Assembly (NCBI GenBank): GCA_013397695.1
Contig: VYZI01000084.1
Coordinates: 1,053,655-1,117,654 of the forward strand
DNA: 64,000 nt
DNA from: Centropus unirufus
Taxonomy: Eukaryota > Chordata > Aves > Cuculiformes > Centropidae
Direction: 5' to 3'
The notes under the pieces are model-generated. The model was not told the DNA's origin and made no database searches. It saw nothing but the letters and a program-made list of their open reading frames with translations. How positions within the stretch are numbered: position 1 is the stretch's first letter; every line of letters starts with the position of its first letter. Below, piece after piece: positions 11,310 through 21,744 of this stretch. A program made the position numbers and the translations under genes.

Positions 11310-13275
11310 AGATTTTTCCTGTCTTGCTTTTGTCTTTTAAAGCAACAGTGCACACTAGCAAAAGCTGTCACGTTCCACACCTACCCCCATGCCAACTTGC
11401 TGCTGACTTGCTTGTTTTTCTGTAAGGTAAAATAAATGTATCAGGATATGTGAATCTTTGAAGCAAGTGTGACAGAGCCTAAATCACCCTCTGCTCCTGT
11501 GCAGAGCCCATGGGACATAGGGCTGCATGACCAATCCCTCTTGAAGACATTGGTGGCATATTGCTGGAGGGATGGCTGCAAAATGAGCACTTTGAGCATT
11601 ACTCCTTAAAGTTCATGTGAAGTTTTCTGTCCTTTTCAGTGAGTCCTGTCCTGGTACAGGAAGCTGGAACACAGGTTGAACTTGTCGATCTGGTGGAGGA
11701 AAGTAGGAAATACACATGAATTTAAAAAGGAGTAATATTAGTCACTTTATGAATGAGAAATAATATGAAAAAAACCTTCAAATCCCCGGGTTCTCTCCCT
11801 TCTTTTGCCTTTGTTCTGCAGCTCGTCTTATGTACCCCTTCCTCCCCAAGGACTTTCTGGTTGCTTTCAGGCCAGCACTTTTGTCCCCCAACTGTCTGCT
11901 TTCTTCCAAGAAGCTGCATGTTTGGAGGCGCTCAAAATGATATATCCCAAAGTTCCCCCCCCCCTTGTTTTCATTCAGGGTTGAGGTAGAGTTAGATATG
12001 AAACTTGGAGGGAAGAGAGAGAGGGTGTTTAATCATGTCACTGCCATTCCAGGTAGGATACTTCTTCCCAGGAAGAAGTCCTGGCTTATAACCACACTGT
12101 CCCAGGACATGGGCCAATGCACCTCCTTCTGGATCTTGGAGCTTGACCCTCTCCTTGGCTGTTCACAAGAGATAAGGTCACTACGTCAGCTCACCTCTGC
12201 TGTGAGCTTTTCCATAGGTGCAAGGAAACAAGCCATGCCCCATAACTGATTTATGCTCTTTGGTTTGTAGCTGGTCAGGGTAATTTGGGATGGAGCAGCT
12301 GTGAGACTGGGCCCTGCTCTCCAGAAAGGTCCAAATGCCCTGCAGCAAGATGGAAGGAGAACTGAAAGTGGGGTGTAATCATCTTTGTGGTTGCTGACCT
12401 GGGGCATTTCTAGCCCCATCCAGTGCTCTGCAGCAAGGACTTGTATTGCTTCTGCTGTGCTGTTGCTATGCAGTGTGGGGGAGGTTAACGACACCGAGTA
12501 CCAATGTGCTGGCAGAGATGGGCAAGGGGCTGCCTCTTCCTAGAAGAGAACTTGGGAAGTCAACACTTGAGAGTGATGCATGGGGGAGGAGGTGCACACT
12601 TTCAGTAGAAAGAACAAAGTGTCTCCTAGAACAGCTCACTCTGGGCATAGAGGGCCCTGATCTCATCAGCACGTCAGACCGGTGGTCTCCGCTGTGCCTG
12701 CCAGAAGTCCTACCGTCTCCTATTCTTCCACCAAGCAGTTGCTGGGTGGTGCCACATCGACTTGCTGTGAAGGTGATGTGCATGAGCACCACTGAAACTG
12801 CCCAGAACATTTCTAGCAAAGATTAATCGATTAGCTGTAGGCAGGGTATTTGTAATAGCTCCTGCTGGGCTTAAAAGCCTCCATCTGCACAGAGGAAGGG
12901 CAGAGAAAAAGTGCTTAAACAAGTGATGGGTTAGATAAATGGTTAACAACAACAGAAAGCTGGTCAGGGGAGGGTGTTTTCATCAGGGATAGGGACATGG
13001 GGGATTTTCTCCTTTTTATAGACTTAACAGTGTGTTCTGCCAGTAGATTTATAGCCCGAAATGTCTCATTACACAGGCTCAGGTCAGCTCTCCTGAACCT
13101 GTGTGGGAAGTGCTGTTCCACATTGGGCTCTGGCAGGCAGCTCCAGGCTGCTTGGTTCCACTCGGCAGGGAAGGCAGCACCGGGTGAAAGCCAGCCTTTG
13201 CCGGCTCACAGGGGTTAATGGGTTGTCTTGGACCGTGACACAGCAAAAAGCAGCTGCCTGGTTTGAACCGGGAAA

Positions 13276-13285
13276 GCTGACTCAG
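13276..13285. promoter_or_regulatory. AP-1/T-MARE-like site
   Basis: GCTGACTCAG, within AGCTGACTCAGTA, is close to the Maf T-MARE TGCTGACTCAGCA. It lies about 3.5 kb upstream of HMOX1. A single motif, so the evidence is weak. Confidence 0.35.
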
Positions 13286-14569
13286 TAACGAGTACTTGCT
13301 GTGTAATGGGGGGGGGGAAAAACAACAAAGAAGTTGTGATAACCTCTTAAAATGACTCGCTGAAGAAGGGAGTGCTGCATCCCCCCCTACACTGTGGGTT
13401 AATTCGTGTTTACCAAAGGGAGGTTGCCCAGCATAGCCCAGCCCTGGCAGAACTAATTGTGCTCGCTGGGTCAATATCCAAGTCTAGTTCAAAGACACAG
13501 GTGGAAAAATAGAGGTCAGAAGTGCAGCGCACTGGAAATCTCCATGGGGAGTGCAAGCGCTGCAGGCGCCCTCCGGACTGGAGCTGCTGATACCTTTGGG
13601 AGGGTCCTACAGATGGGCATAGCTGTGCTGGGCAAAGACGACCAAGAGGAGCCCCAGAGACTGACCTGGTGAGAGAGGGAGGTGCAGGCTGATTTCTTGG
13701 GCATAAATGAAGCAGCGTGACAAAGACAGGAAGCACAGATTACAATATGTATTTTCATAGATATAGGAATGTATACGTGCTGCAGTGCATGGCTGTCTCC
13801 AGGACATAGCTACGAGCCAGGAGAGAGCTCTGGGCTGGCTGGGAACAGTGCAGGGAAGACAGGGAGCAAAGAGCAAGCACCCTGCAAGGCACATGCCTGC
13901 TTTGTGACCAGAGACCGAGGATCAGGCAGTGACTGATAGAGTGAAGCAGGTCTCCAGATAACGGGTACACTGGGCTGGAATTTTAGGGGATAGTGCATAA
14001 AGCCCACAGCGATCCTCAGTGGTGATGGGAAGGGACTCCTTTTGGGAGCAAAACAGAGGTGTCAAAGGGAGCAGGGTAGAGTTAACAAATGAAAATCCCA
14101 TTTGTGCAACGGTTTCAAGCCCTGCTTTGTATCAGTGCTACAGCCGTGTAAAACAAAGTGTGTTCCGAATGCGAAACAGGACAAACTGAAAACCTGGATT
14201 AGAAAATCACACATATACAAGGGGGATTTTGTGACACAACTCATACCCCTTTCTCAGAGGAGGGGAGGATATGGAGCTGGAAGCCACGTTTTGGAAAGAC
14301 ACCGAGATCCGAACACATCCCTTCCTCCCAGCCTCTCCCCCTTTACCCCCAAGGTTTCCAGACTGCCTCTGCATGGGGTATGGGAGACGTGTGCCCTCCT
14401 CCTATGTGAGACTGTGCAGCCGACAAGCTGTGAGCAGCTGGGGCTCTTTCTGGAGATTTCTCCACTTATCCCCAAAAGTGGGATCAAGTCCAAGAACAGC
14501 TGCAGTCTCAGGGTGGCGGGCAGGAAACCGCCCCTTAATAAACAGCCTCATGTGGATCCTGCTCTCCCA

Positions 14570-14686
14570 TGACTCAGCAAAAGGGCCCCTCCAGCACAGC
14601 TTGAAACCTTTACTCAGCAGAACAAGGCGGCCCAGTGTGACCCTGACTCAGCAGAACGCCCGCGCCGGGGAAAGGGTGAGTCAGCA
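14570..14686. promoter_or_regulatory. HMOX1: HMOX1 distal stress enhancer: four MARE/ARE (StRE) elements
   Basis: Four elements lie in 117 bp: TGACTCAGCA at 14570-14579, TTACTCAGCA at 14610-14619 (one base off consensus), TGACTCAGCA at 14644-14653 and TGAGTCAGCA at 14677-14686, spaced 40, 34 and 33 bp. TGCTGAGTCA, the reverse complement of two of them, is the stress-response element of the mammalian HMOX1 enhancers. NRF2-small Maf heterodimers activate through this element and BACH1-small Maf represses through it in a heme-dependent way. The cluster lies 4.8-5.0 kb upstream of the predicted start, close to the -4 kb enhancer of human and mouse HMOX1. The segment between the elements is locally GC-rich. 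Position and motif density make this assignment strong; activity is inferred. Confidence 0.85.
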
Positions 14687-15384
14687 TCAGTGGCAGGAAG
14701 GCTTTGGACTCTCATGCAAGAGTGGGGAGTCCTGGGGAGACGTGCAGCATCACTGGCAGTGGCAAAATGCTCCCTGTTCTGCTGGGGTTCCCAGAGCCAA
14801 AACACCAAACCCAGGAGATACAGGGTGTGGGAAGGAGTTTATTTTATAGGTGGAATGGGGGGCATGCTGAATTTAAGCGACTGACCCAAGGTTGTCTGTG
14901 GCATAGCCTGTGTCCCCCCTCTGCCCTCCCTTTCTCTTCATTCATTATGAAAGATCACACCAGGGCAGGAAGGCAGGACTGAATTTACCTGACCGAATTA
15001 TTTGGAAGAGCTTTATTTTGGAAGTGTGGCGCTGCATCATGAGCTGATATGTCTTCAAAGCCCTTCATTTAGGGGCAGGGTGGGCTCAGTGTTGGAGAGC
15101 CTCATGCACCATGGTCCTTACAGTCTGCAGCTGCTAAATGAGCATGAATATCTCCCTTTTCGTGAAGGTTTTCCCTAGCATCCTGGGCACTGGGAAGCCA
15201 GGGCTATTGGCCCTGTGTGACTAAGACCCCCTTTCCCATCACAGTGCCTAGCACAGCAGGACCTCAGAATTATGGACACATATCTTAAGCTAAATAATCA
15301 TCTACAAGAGCACTTAAGCAGCGCAGGATTTGAATTATTCAGCTGCCAGGTGCTGCCTGGCAGAGGCAAGAGGGACCAAACTGT
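14687..15384. other. Non-coding spacer
   Basis: No gene, clear repeat or RNA gene recognised between the enhancer cluster and the first CR1 tail. Confidence 0.55.
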
Positions 15385-15502
15385 GGACGTGGTGCTTAGG
15401 GATGTGGTTTAGTAGTGGACTTTGTGCTAGGTTAAGGACTGACTCAATGATCTCAAAGGTCTTTTCCAACCTAAACGATTCCATGTTTCTATGATTCTAT
15501 GA
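15385..15502 (+). mobile_element. CR1 LINE 3'-end fragment
   Basis: The sequence runs through GGTGCTTAGGGATGTGG, ATCTCAAAGGTCTTTTCCAA and ends in TTTCTATGATTCTATGA, the characteristic avian CR1 3' terminus with its short octamer-like tail. It is truncated at the 5' end, as most CR1 copies are. It forms part of a local duplication with 16112-16269. Confidence 0.9.
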
Positions 15503-15575
15503 TGGTGCTTAGCACGGGGTGAACCATCCCCTTATTGCTGTGCTGGAGCTGGTGCAAATTGCTGCACAAAACCTG
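15418..15575. repeat. Local duplication, copy A (CR1 tail plus unique flank)
   Basis: 158 bp repeated at 16112-16269 in the same orientation with about a dozen differences. It includes the last ~85 bp of a CR1 element and also ~73 bp beyond the CR1 terminus. The shared non-CR1 part shows that this is a DNA duplication rather than two independent CR1 insertions. Confidence 0.85.
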
Positions 15576-15633
15576 TCCCTGCCTGGAGGCAGTAGGGACA
15601 GGCAGAGGGGCATGAAATCACCCAGACTCTGTG

Positions 15634-15676
15634 TATTTATTTATTTATTATTATTNTTATTTATTATTATTATTAC
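15634..15676. repeat. TTTA/TTA microsatellite with one ambiguous base
   Basis: TTTA units followed by TTA units, interrupted by a single N at 15656, which suggests an unresolved repeat length or base call in the assembly. Confidence 0.9.
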
Positions 15677-16111
15677 TTTTCTCTCTGTATTTCGACTGAA
15701 ATTGTACAAAGAAGCTCAGAGAACTTAGCACCTATCTCCTACTGAGGCTGTCCTAGTATTTAAGGCCCTTAAGTATTTAAGTATATTAAGGCCTACTCCT
15801 TATTTTTGTCAAGGATCTAAAAATACCACTGAAATGCCTTGCAGCAATTTTTCTAAACACAGATTTTTCCTGCTGCTCTGTGCTGGAGAAAGAGCCTAAA
15901 GCTGCAGGAAAGCCGTGTCCTTACCTCACCCCACCATCAAATTCACCTTGTGCCTGATCCCTGCTTTTCTGCCAAGATCAGCCAGGGAAACACAGCACCA
16001 AAAGACTGGCACATGTGGCTTTTCAGTGCCAGGAAGGAATTGCTGATCCTCCCTAGAAATGTCCTGCTGCAGAACCCATGAGCCCATCTCCTGGGTTGTT
16101 TCCCGATCAGG

Positions 16112-16269
16112 AACTTTGTGCTAGGTTAAGAATTGACTCAAGGATCTCAAAGGTGTTTTCCAACCTAAACGATTCTATGTTTCTATGATTCTATGAAGGT
16201 CCTTGGCATGGGGTGAACCATCCCCTTATGGCTGTGCTGGAGCTGGTGCAAATTGCTGCACAAAACCTG
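16112..16269. repeat. Local duplication, copy B (CR1 tail plus unique flank)
   Basis: Second copy of 15418-15575, 694 bp downstream. The CR1 part (16112-16196, plus strand) ends in TTTCTATGATTCTATGA. The part beyond the CR1 end continues to match copy A up to ATTGCTGCACAAAACCTG. Confidence 0.85.
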
Positions 16270-16821
16270 CTACTCACAGGGAGTGATCCTATTTCCCCCT
16301 TCATACATCTCCATCCCTCTGACTCCTGACAGCCCTGCTGAGAAGGGGAAATGAATCTGCCCACTTGTGCAGTCTGAACCCCTCGTACACACTACATTTT
16401 GCAAGGATGACAGCAAATAGGGAAGAGGAAGCTTTCGCTTGTAAGCTGATGCTTCTGAGTCCCTGTTCCCTTGCTCAAGTTTCCCCAGTCACTGACACAA
16501 AGCAACAGGGACACTTGTTCACCCAAGATGTGGCAGAGCTGCTGGGCACCACGCAGGATGCTCTGGGTGCCCTGGTGCCATGGAAGAGCAAGAAATTCAA
16601 CAAAAGAGAAATCTCCTCGGGGCTATCAACCCCCTGGCATTACTGTGGTGCAAGAAATCACCTATGTCTGTGTGGGTTTTGAAATATTTTCAGGAGAAAC
16701 AGAAAAAAACCCACAGACTGGTTGCCGCTGCAAGTCCTTGTGCTGCCCTGGTAATAACTGGCCACCTTGGAAGTGCTTGCTTCTGGGGCACCTGCTTCTC
16801 TCTCATGTGTTTGCACATTTT

Positions 16822-16869
16822 CATATATATATATACATATATACATATATATATATACACATATATATG
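16822..16869. repeat. TA/TACATA microsatellite
   Basis: Alternating TA dinucleotides interrupted by ACA triplets. Non-coding. Confidence 0.9.
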
Positions 16870-19800
16870 TCTCTTTCCTCTCTTCTTGTGCTTCCATTTG
16901 CCCTTACACAGATAAAAATGAGTTACCTGCCTTCCTCATCCCTCACTTCTCTGCTGCCAACTGGGTCCCTGGATCTCCACCTGCCCTAAGCAGCCCCACT
17001 AACCAATCTGAAGGGAAGGGGAAGTGGCTTTATTCTCATTTTGTGAAGGAAAGGGGAATTTTCTTACCGAAAATAAGCTTCAAGGAAGTTTTGACATGAC
17101 AGAATGACATGAAAGTCCTGTGGGATAGAGAACAGCCTTCCCAGAGTATTAGCATGGACCACTTCTGTGCTGATTTGTGAAATGATGTGGGAAATCTGGA
17201 GATATTTTTGATAACCACTCTTGAAAAAAAAATACTATTCGGATGTTATTACTAGGTAAAAGAGAAGCATGTTTTTGGGTTTGGTTTTTTTTTCTGCTTC
17301 TATAAATGCAATGCTGCTATGCCAAGAACCACACAACCCAAACATCATGGAAATTCTCACTAACTTTTAACACATATATGATTTTTAGAGTTGTGGAGCA
17401 ACTCTGACCCAGTACAAGGAACTTATGCCTTTCTTCGGCTTACATAGGAACAACTGCTCTGGGTTGTGCAAAACATATATCCAGATCAGGATCCTGTTCC
17501 CAGTGTGGTTATTAATGGATGCTTAGACACAATGCAAGTGCTCCTTCCTGGTTCCTTCTGGTTGCAACACCACAACGTATGTACGTATGCTCTGGAGCTG
17601 TCGCCGTGGGAGTCCACGTTGGTCTAATAGTTGCAGCATAATACTTAGAACGAGAAAAAACTTTGTTTTGTTTTGTTTCCAGTGGCTGCTTAGGCTGTTG
17701 AGCACGTTACTGTGAAACGAGAAGTCTTCTGCGGTTGGTGGCGCCAAGGCTGAGTGAGGGACTACAGTCATCTAGTGGTCAGAAGCGAACAGGCAGCATT
17801 ATTTCTTTTTAAATGAGCAACATTAGAAAACACTTTAAAAAAAAAGATAAAAGGAATTTAAAGTGGTGTAATTCTATTTTTATTTCTTTTTGCAACCATA
17901 AAGCAGTTTTTTCCAATGTAAAGCAACTGGCCTCTTCCTAAAATGATCCCTTACAGACCTGGCAGGTTTGTTTTCCAAGTTCCTTCTCAAAATAAAACCG
18001 CTATTACTGGTCTAATCTATAACTAGTATGACAGTACTAATTTCCCCCCCTCTTTGTAGTTTCAGTTGCTTGAAAAAAAAAGAGATGTCATCCCTGTAGG
18101 ATAAGTCTATCTTTTAAATAAGTCTATCTGGGTGGCCCACAGTGAAAAGCGCAGCAAGGAAGGAAGGGGATGGGCTCGCCTGGAGGGCCACAAGCAGCAC
18201 CCTGAATTTTCACCTGTTGGTCATTGCTTCAAACTGACCCCAGCTGGCAGCCACCAAAAACCCTTCCCACCCACCTGTTCGCGCTGTGACAAAAATAGTG
18301 ATGAGCCAAGTCCCCTGGGCTGGTCCCCTCCCAGCTTTGCCAGCTCTTACGCTGGCGGAGGAGGGGGAAAACAAGATGAGGGAGGAAAAGGGGTCCTTAC
18401 CCCGAGGTGGGCTCAGGGCATCCCAGGGGCAGCATCAGGTGCTTAAACTCGCTCTGCTCAGCGTATACATTTGGGGGTGGTTTTTGTTTGTCTTTCAGGG
18501 GAAACTGCAGGCAATGTGGGAGCTGGAGGCACAGAGAGCTTTAAGTGCTTGCTGAGGCACGCACTGGTGTTCAAAACATCGCCAGTGTGAAAAGGATGAG
18601 GTGGAAAGGACGACATCCTTTGCAAATGCTGACTAGGCATCAGAAGCGCTCCCTTCCTGGCAGAGCCAGGCAATCAAGGCACTTGCAAGAGGGTTTGGGC
18701 ATTGGGCCTCTTGCTTTAGTGGCCCTTTTGGCCCCATAATTGCAAAACCTACCAGCCCAGGCTCCATTGTGGCTCGGTTCTTGCTTCCTTTCCTGCATGT
18801 GGCCCAGGAGGGGAAGCTCAGCATTTGACCTTTTTGCCTTTCCTCCTGGCTCTATTTTTCTGTTGAGACTCGCAGGAGGGAAGCTGTAGGAGCTTTCAGA
18901 CCCTTGCGTCTGAGATCGGAGTCCTGTCTCACAGGAGGGACCTGCCCTTGCAGGTCTGCAGCACTGGGGGATTCTGAGCTGGCCTGTAACTTATGGGTCC
19001 TCATGGTCCCTCGACTTCAAGTGTCCTCTTGAGGGCCATGCTCCCACCACAAATCCATTGATGCAAGCTGTGCATGCTCTGGGTGGGGTGGGGACAGGTG
19101 CTTTCCAGGTAGCCGAGTTTGGCTCTGGGCTTGGTGCGGGATGACAGCAGAAACCGGAGCCTGTGCTGCATGGGCAGATCAAGCCTCTCCACCCAAGTTT
19201 TACTACTAGCATCTGCGGGCACAAAAATGCTTTGGAGATTAGAGAAATAAAAGAAGGATGTTTGGCTATTTCCGGAAGCTGTGAGTGTGGTAAAAATGGA
19301 CTTGTGATAGAGCGGTGCAGCTGTACCATTCCACAGCATTTGTGCCCCAAACCCTCATGCAGCTGCTAAGGCAGAAACCCACAGCTCTCATGCAGTGCTC
19401 GTCAAAGGGAAAGTGCATCCTTTGTTCGATCTAACTCTGTCATAGGTGAGGAGAATGGGGTCCCGTAGCACGGTGAAGTCCTCCTGACTGCAGGAGAGGG
19501 AGTAGCTCAGAGATGAAGCCATGACCATTTAGCCTCAGGCACCCTCCAACAGAGCCAGTTAGCTTCAGCCAACCTCCAACAGCCCATCCAACAAGAAGAT
19601 GGGGCATGATAAGTTGCTTTTAGGCTCATTTGGCTGGGCTTTCCCCTCCCCTTCACCTCCAGAATATAGCGTGCACACCCTGTTCTGAGGACTGCTGCTT
19701 AAAGAAGGTTATATTAAATATACAATACCATCTGGTTCAGAGAGGAGGGGTGCTTTCCTGGTTCCTCCCAGAAGCATTGGGAATGTGACGGCATCGGAAA

Positions 19801-20540
19801 TGGTGATTCATTTTTCCAAGGACAAACTGTTCAAAGGTAGTATGTGCTGTCTGTCTTGGAAAGCTGAAGGAGACACAAAGCCTCCTCCTGTTCCATAAGT
19901 GCTTAAAGAGGAGGAAACCCAGCACCCTGTTTTTTCCAGCCCTGCTGCCACCAGCTGCAGGCCAGTTTTGCTCACAGCTCTTACCCTCAAGCCTCTGCCT
20001 GAGCTTGATACAGCTGAGACTGCAGTGCAGACATAGGGAAACAGGGAAGCTAGGGTTTGGACAACTTCAGCCACAACTTCCTGCATTTCTAGGGTTCAGA
20101 TGAAATTTTCAATCTGTTCAACCTTCTTTTATGAGTCCTTGCCCCAGATCCCACTCAGCTGGATACCAAGGGGATGGCATGGGGACAACTGAGGACACCC
20201 TGTGGATACCAGGGATCCCTTTCATAGCAACTGTATTTCTTACATGTCATTAAATAATTTACGACCTGCAAAGCGGGTATTTGGATCTGGTCACAAGGCA
20301 GAGAGGGAAAGAGTTTAACTTGCCCTCTTGCTATTTTGAGATGGGCTGTAGTCACCTACCAAGGAAACTTAACAGTGAAAACCTGCCTTGGCTTGCAGTG
20401 CCCTCAGCCCCCATACTGTGCCTTATATCAGAACCACAGTGCCCTTACCTTTCTTGGAGAGAAAATGTGGCTGCACAGTTGCAACCCTATTCCTTCACAG
20501 GGTCCTCCTGTTCCAATGCCAGCACTGACAGCACACACGT
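16870..20540. other. TOM1-HMOX1 intergenic spacer, right part
   Basis: Sequence downstream of TOM1 on the minus strand. No supported exon, RNA gene or recognised transposon. The open frames present are short and overlap on both strands. Confidence 0.55.
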
Positions 20541-20562
20541 ATCTTCAAGGAAGGCTTTGCTC

Positions 20563-20568
20563 CTTTAA
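20563..20568 (-). other. TOM1: Candidate TOM1 polyadenylation signal ATTAAA
   Basis: TTTAAT on the plus strand reads ATTAAA on the minus strand, about 1.2 kb beyond the TOM1 stop codon. No AATAAA was noticed on the minus strand between it and the stop. This would make the TOM1 3' UTR about 20545-21744. Confidence 0.4.
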
Positions 20569-21744
20569 TGTGCAATAAAAAGGCAACTCTCTCATGCTCA
20601 ACAAGAAATCCCAAGAGCAGAAGCCCTGGGCTTGGCACCCTCCTCCCTGGCTGCCTTTCACAATTGGGCAGCATGTGCGGTTTTGCTCAGGACGGTTTTT
20701 CTCAGCATGTGCAAAGGAGATGCTGGCTGCTGCAGGGCTGCTTTGCTGGCACGAGTCGTCCTCGCTGGTGTAACAGTGTCAATGTAAGGGCCTCCTGCTT
20801 TAGGGAATACCGATCTTCAGCCCCAACACACACGGCTACCCTGAGGCGTCTATAGCATTAGCCTGATCATAGGCGCAGAGGGACTCCCCACACCATGGCA
20901 TGATGTGGTAGAAGGCATCAGTGGAAGTGACAGAGGGAGATGGGATTGCATCAAGGAAAGAGGGGAGAAAAGTATAATAATGGGAGAATTAAATTAATTG
21001 CAAAGTTTGCTGAAGGCACATCCTACTGCACAGCAGAGAGCCCCTTCAGCCTGGGGGGGCTGAGCTTGCAGCTCAAGCCCGGTGTGCAGCCAAGGGCTTT
21101 GGTAACTGCCTGTCATGCATTGGAAACATTCAGGCTGTGGGTAGGATTCTGCGTGAACTGAAGGGGAAAGGGAGGAAAGGAAGAAGGGAGAAGGGGCTGT
21201 GAGTGGGAAGGTGTTGCATACCACAAGCACTTGTGCAAGAGAGACTAGAGCAACAGGGCCCCTCTACCATTAGTGTTCTTCCTCTGCCACCTGTAATGCT
21301 TTGCACCCCCCCCCTTTGCAGTCTAACACTGGCAGGCAGAGGGCTGGAGATCCACTATGGGGATGGTGTGAGGAAAGAGGCAGGCAGGAATGATTTCAGC
21401 AGCAGACTGCAGCCTCTCCTGTTTCTTGGGCAAGATTTCTAACTACCTCACTGGAGAGGAGGACAGGGAGCTTCTTCCACCTTGCCTACACTGTACCAAA
21501 AAGAAAAAAGCCCACTGAACTCCCACATTCTCTAGCAGCTTTGAAAACCCCCTTCACAAGTCTATTGTGTGACTTCCCTAAACACAGAAAAGATTATCTG
21601 AAAGCAGCATGAAAATAAAAACAAAGAGAAAACAAGAAGAGAGTGGAGGAAGGGGATAAAGTCCTTCCCCTGCTGGCCTCTGGTTGGAGGCAAGCAAAAC
21701 AGCACACACAGCCTCTTGCTCCACAGCACACCAGTCCATAGCAA

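Larger units (their letters stand above)
9778..14560. other. HMOX1 5' flank, non-coding
   Basis: No exon or transposon was recognised. Scattered AP-1/antioxidant-type motifs are present (11280-11309, 13276-13285). A run of 12 G lies at 11041-11052. Several open frames of 60-200 codons exist, but they overlap one another on both strands without codon bias. Confidence 0.6.
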
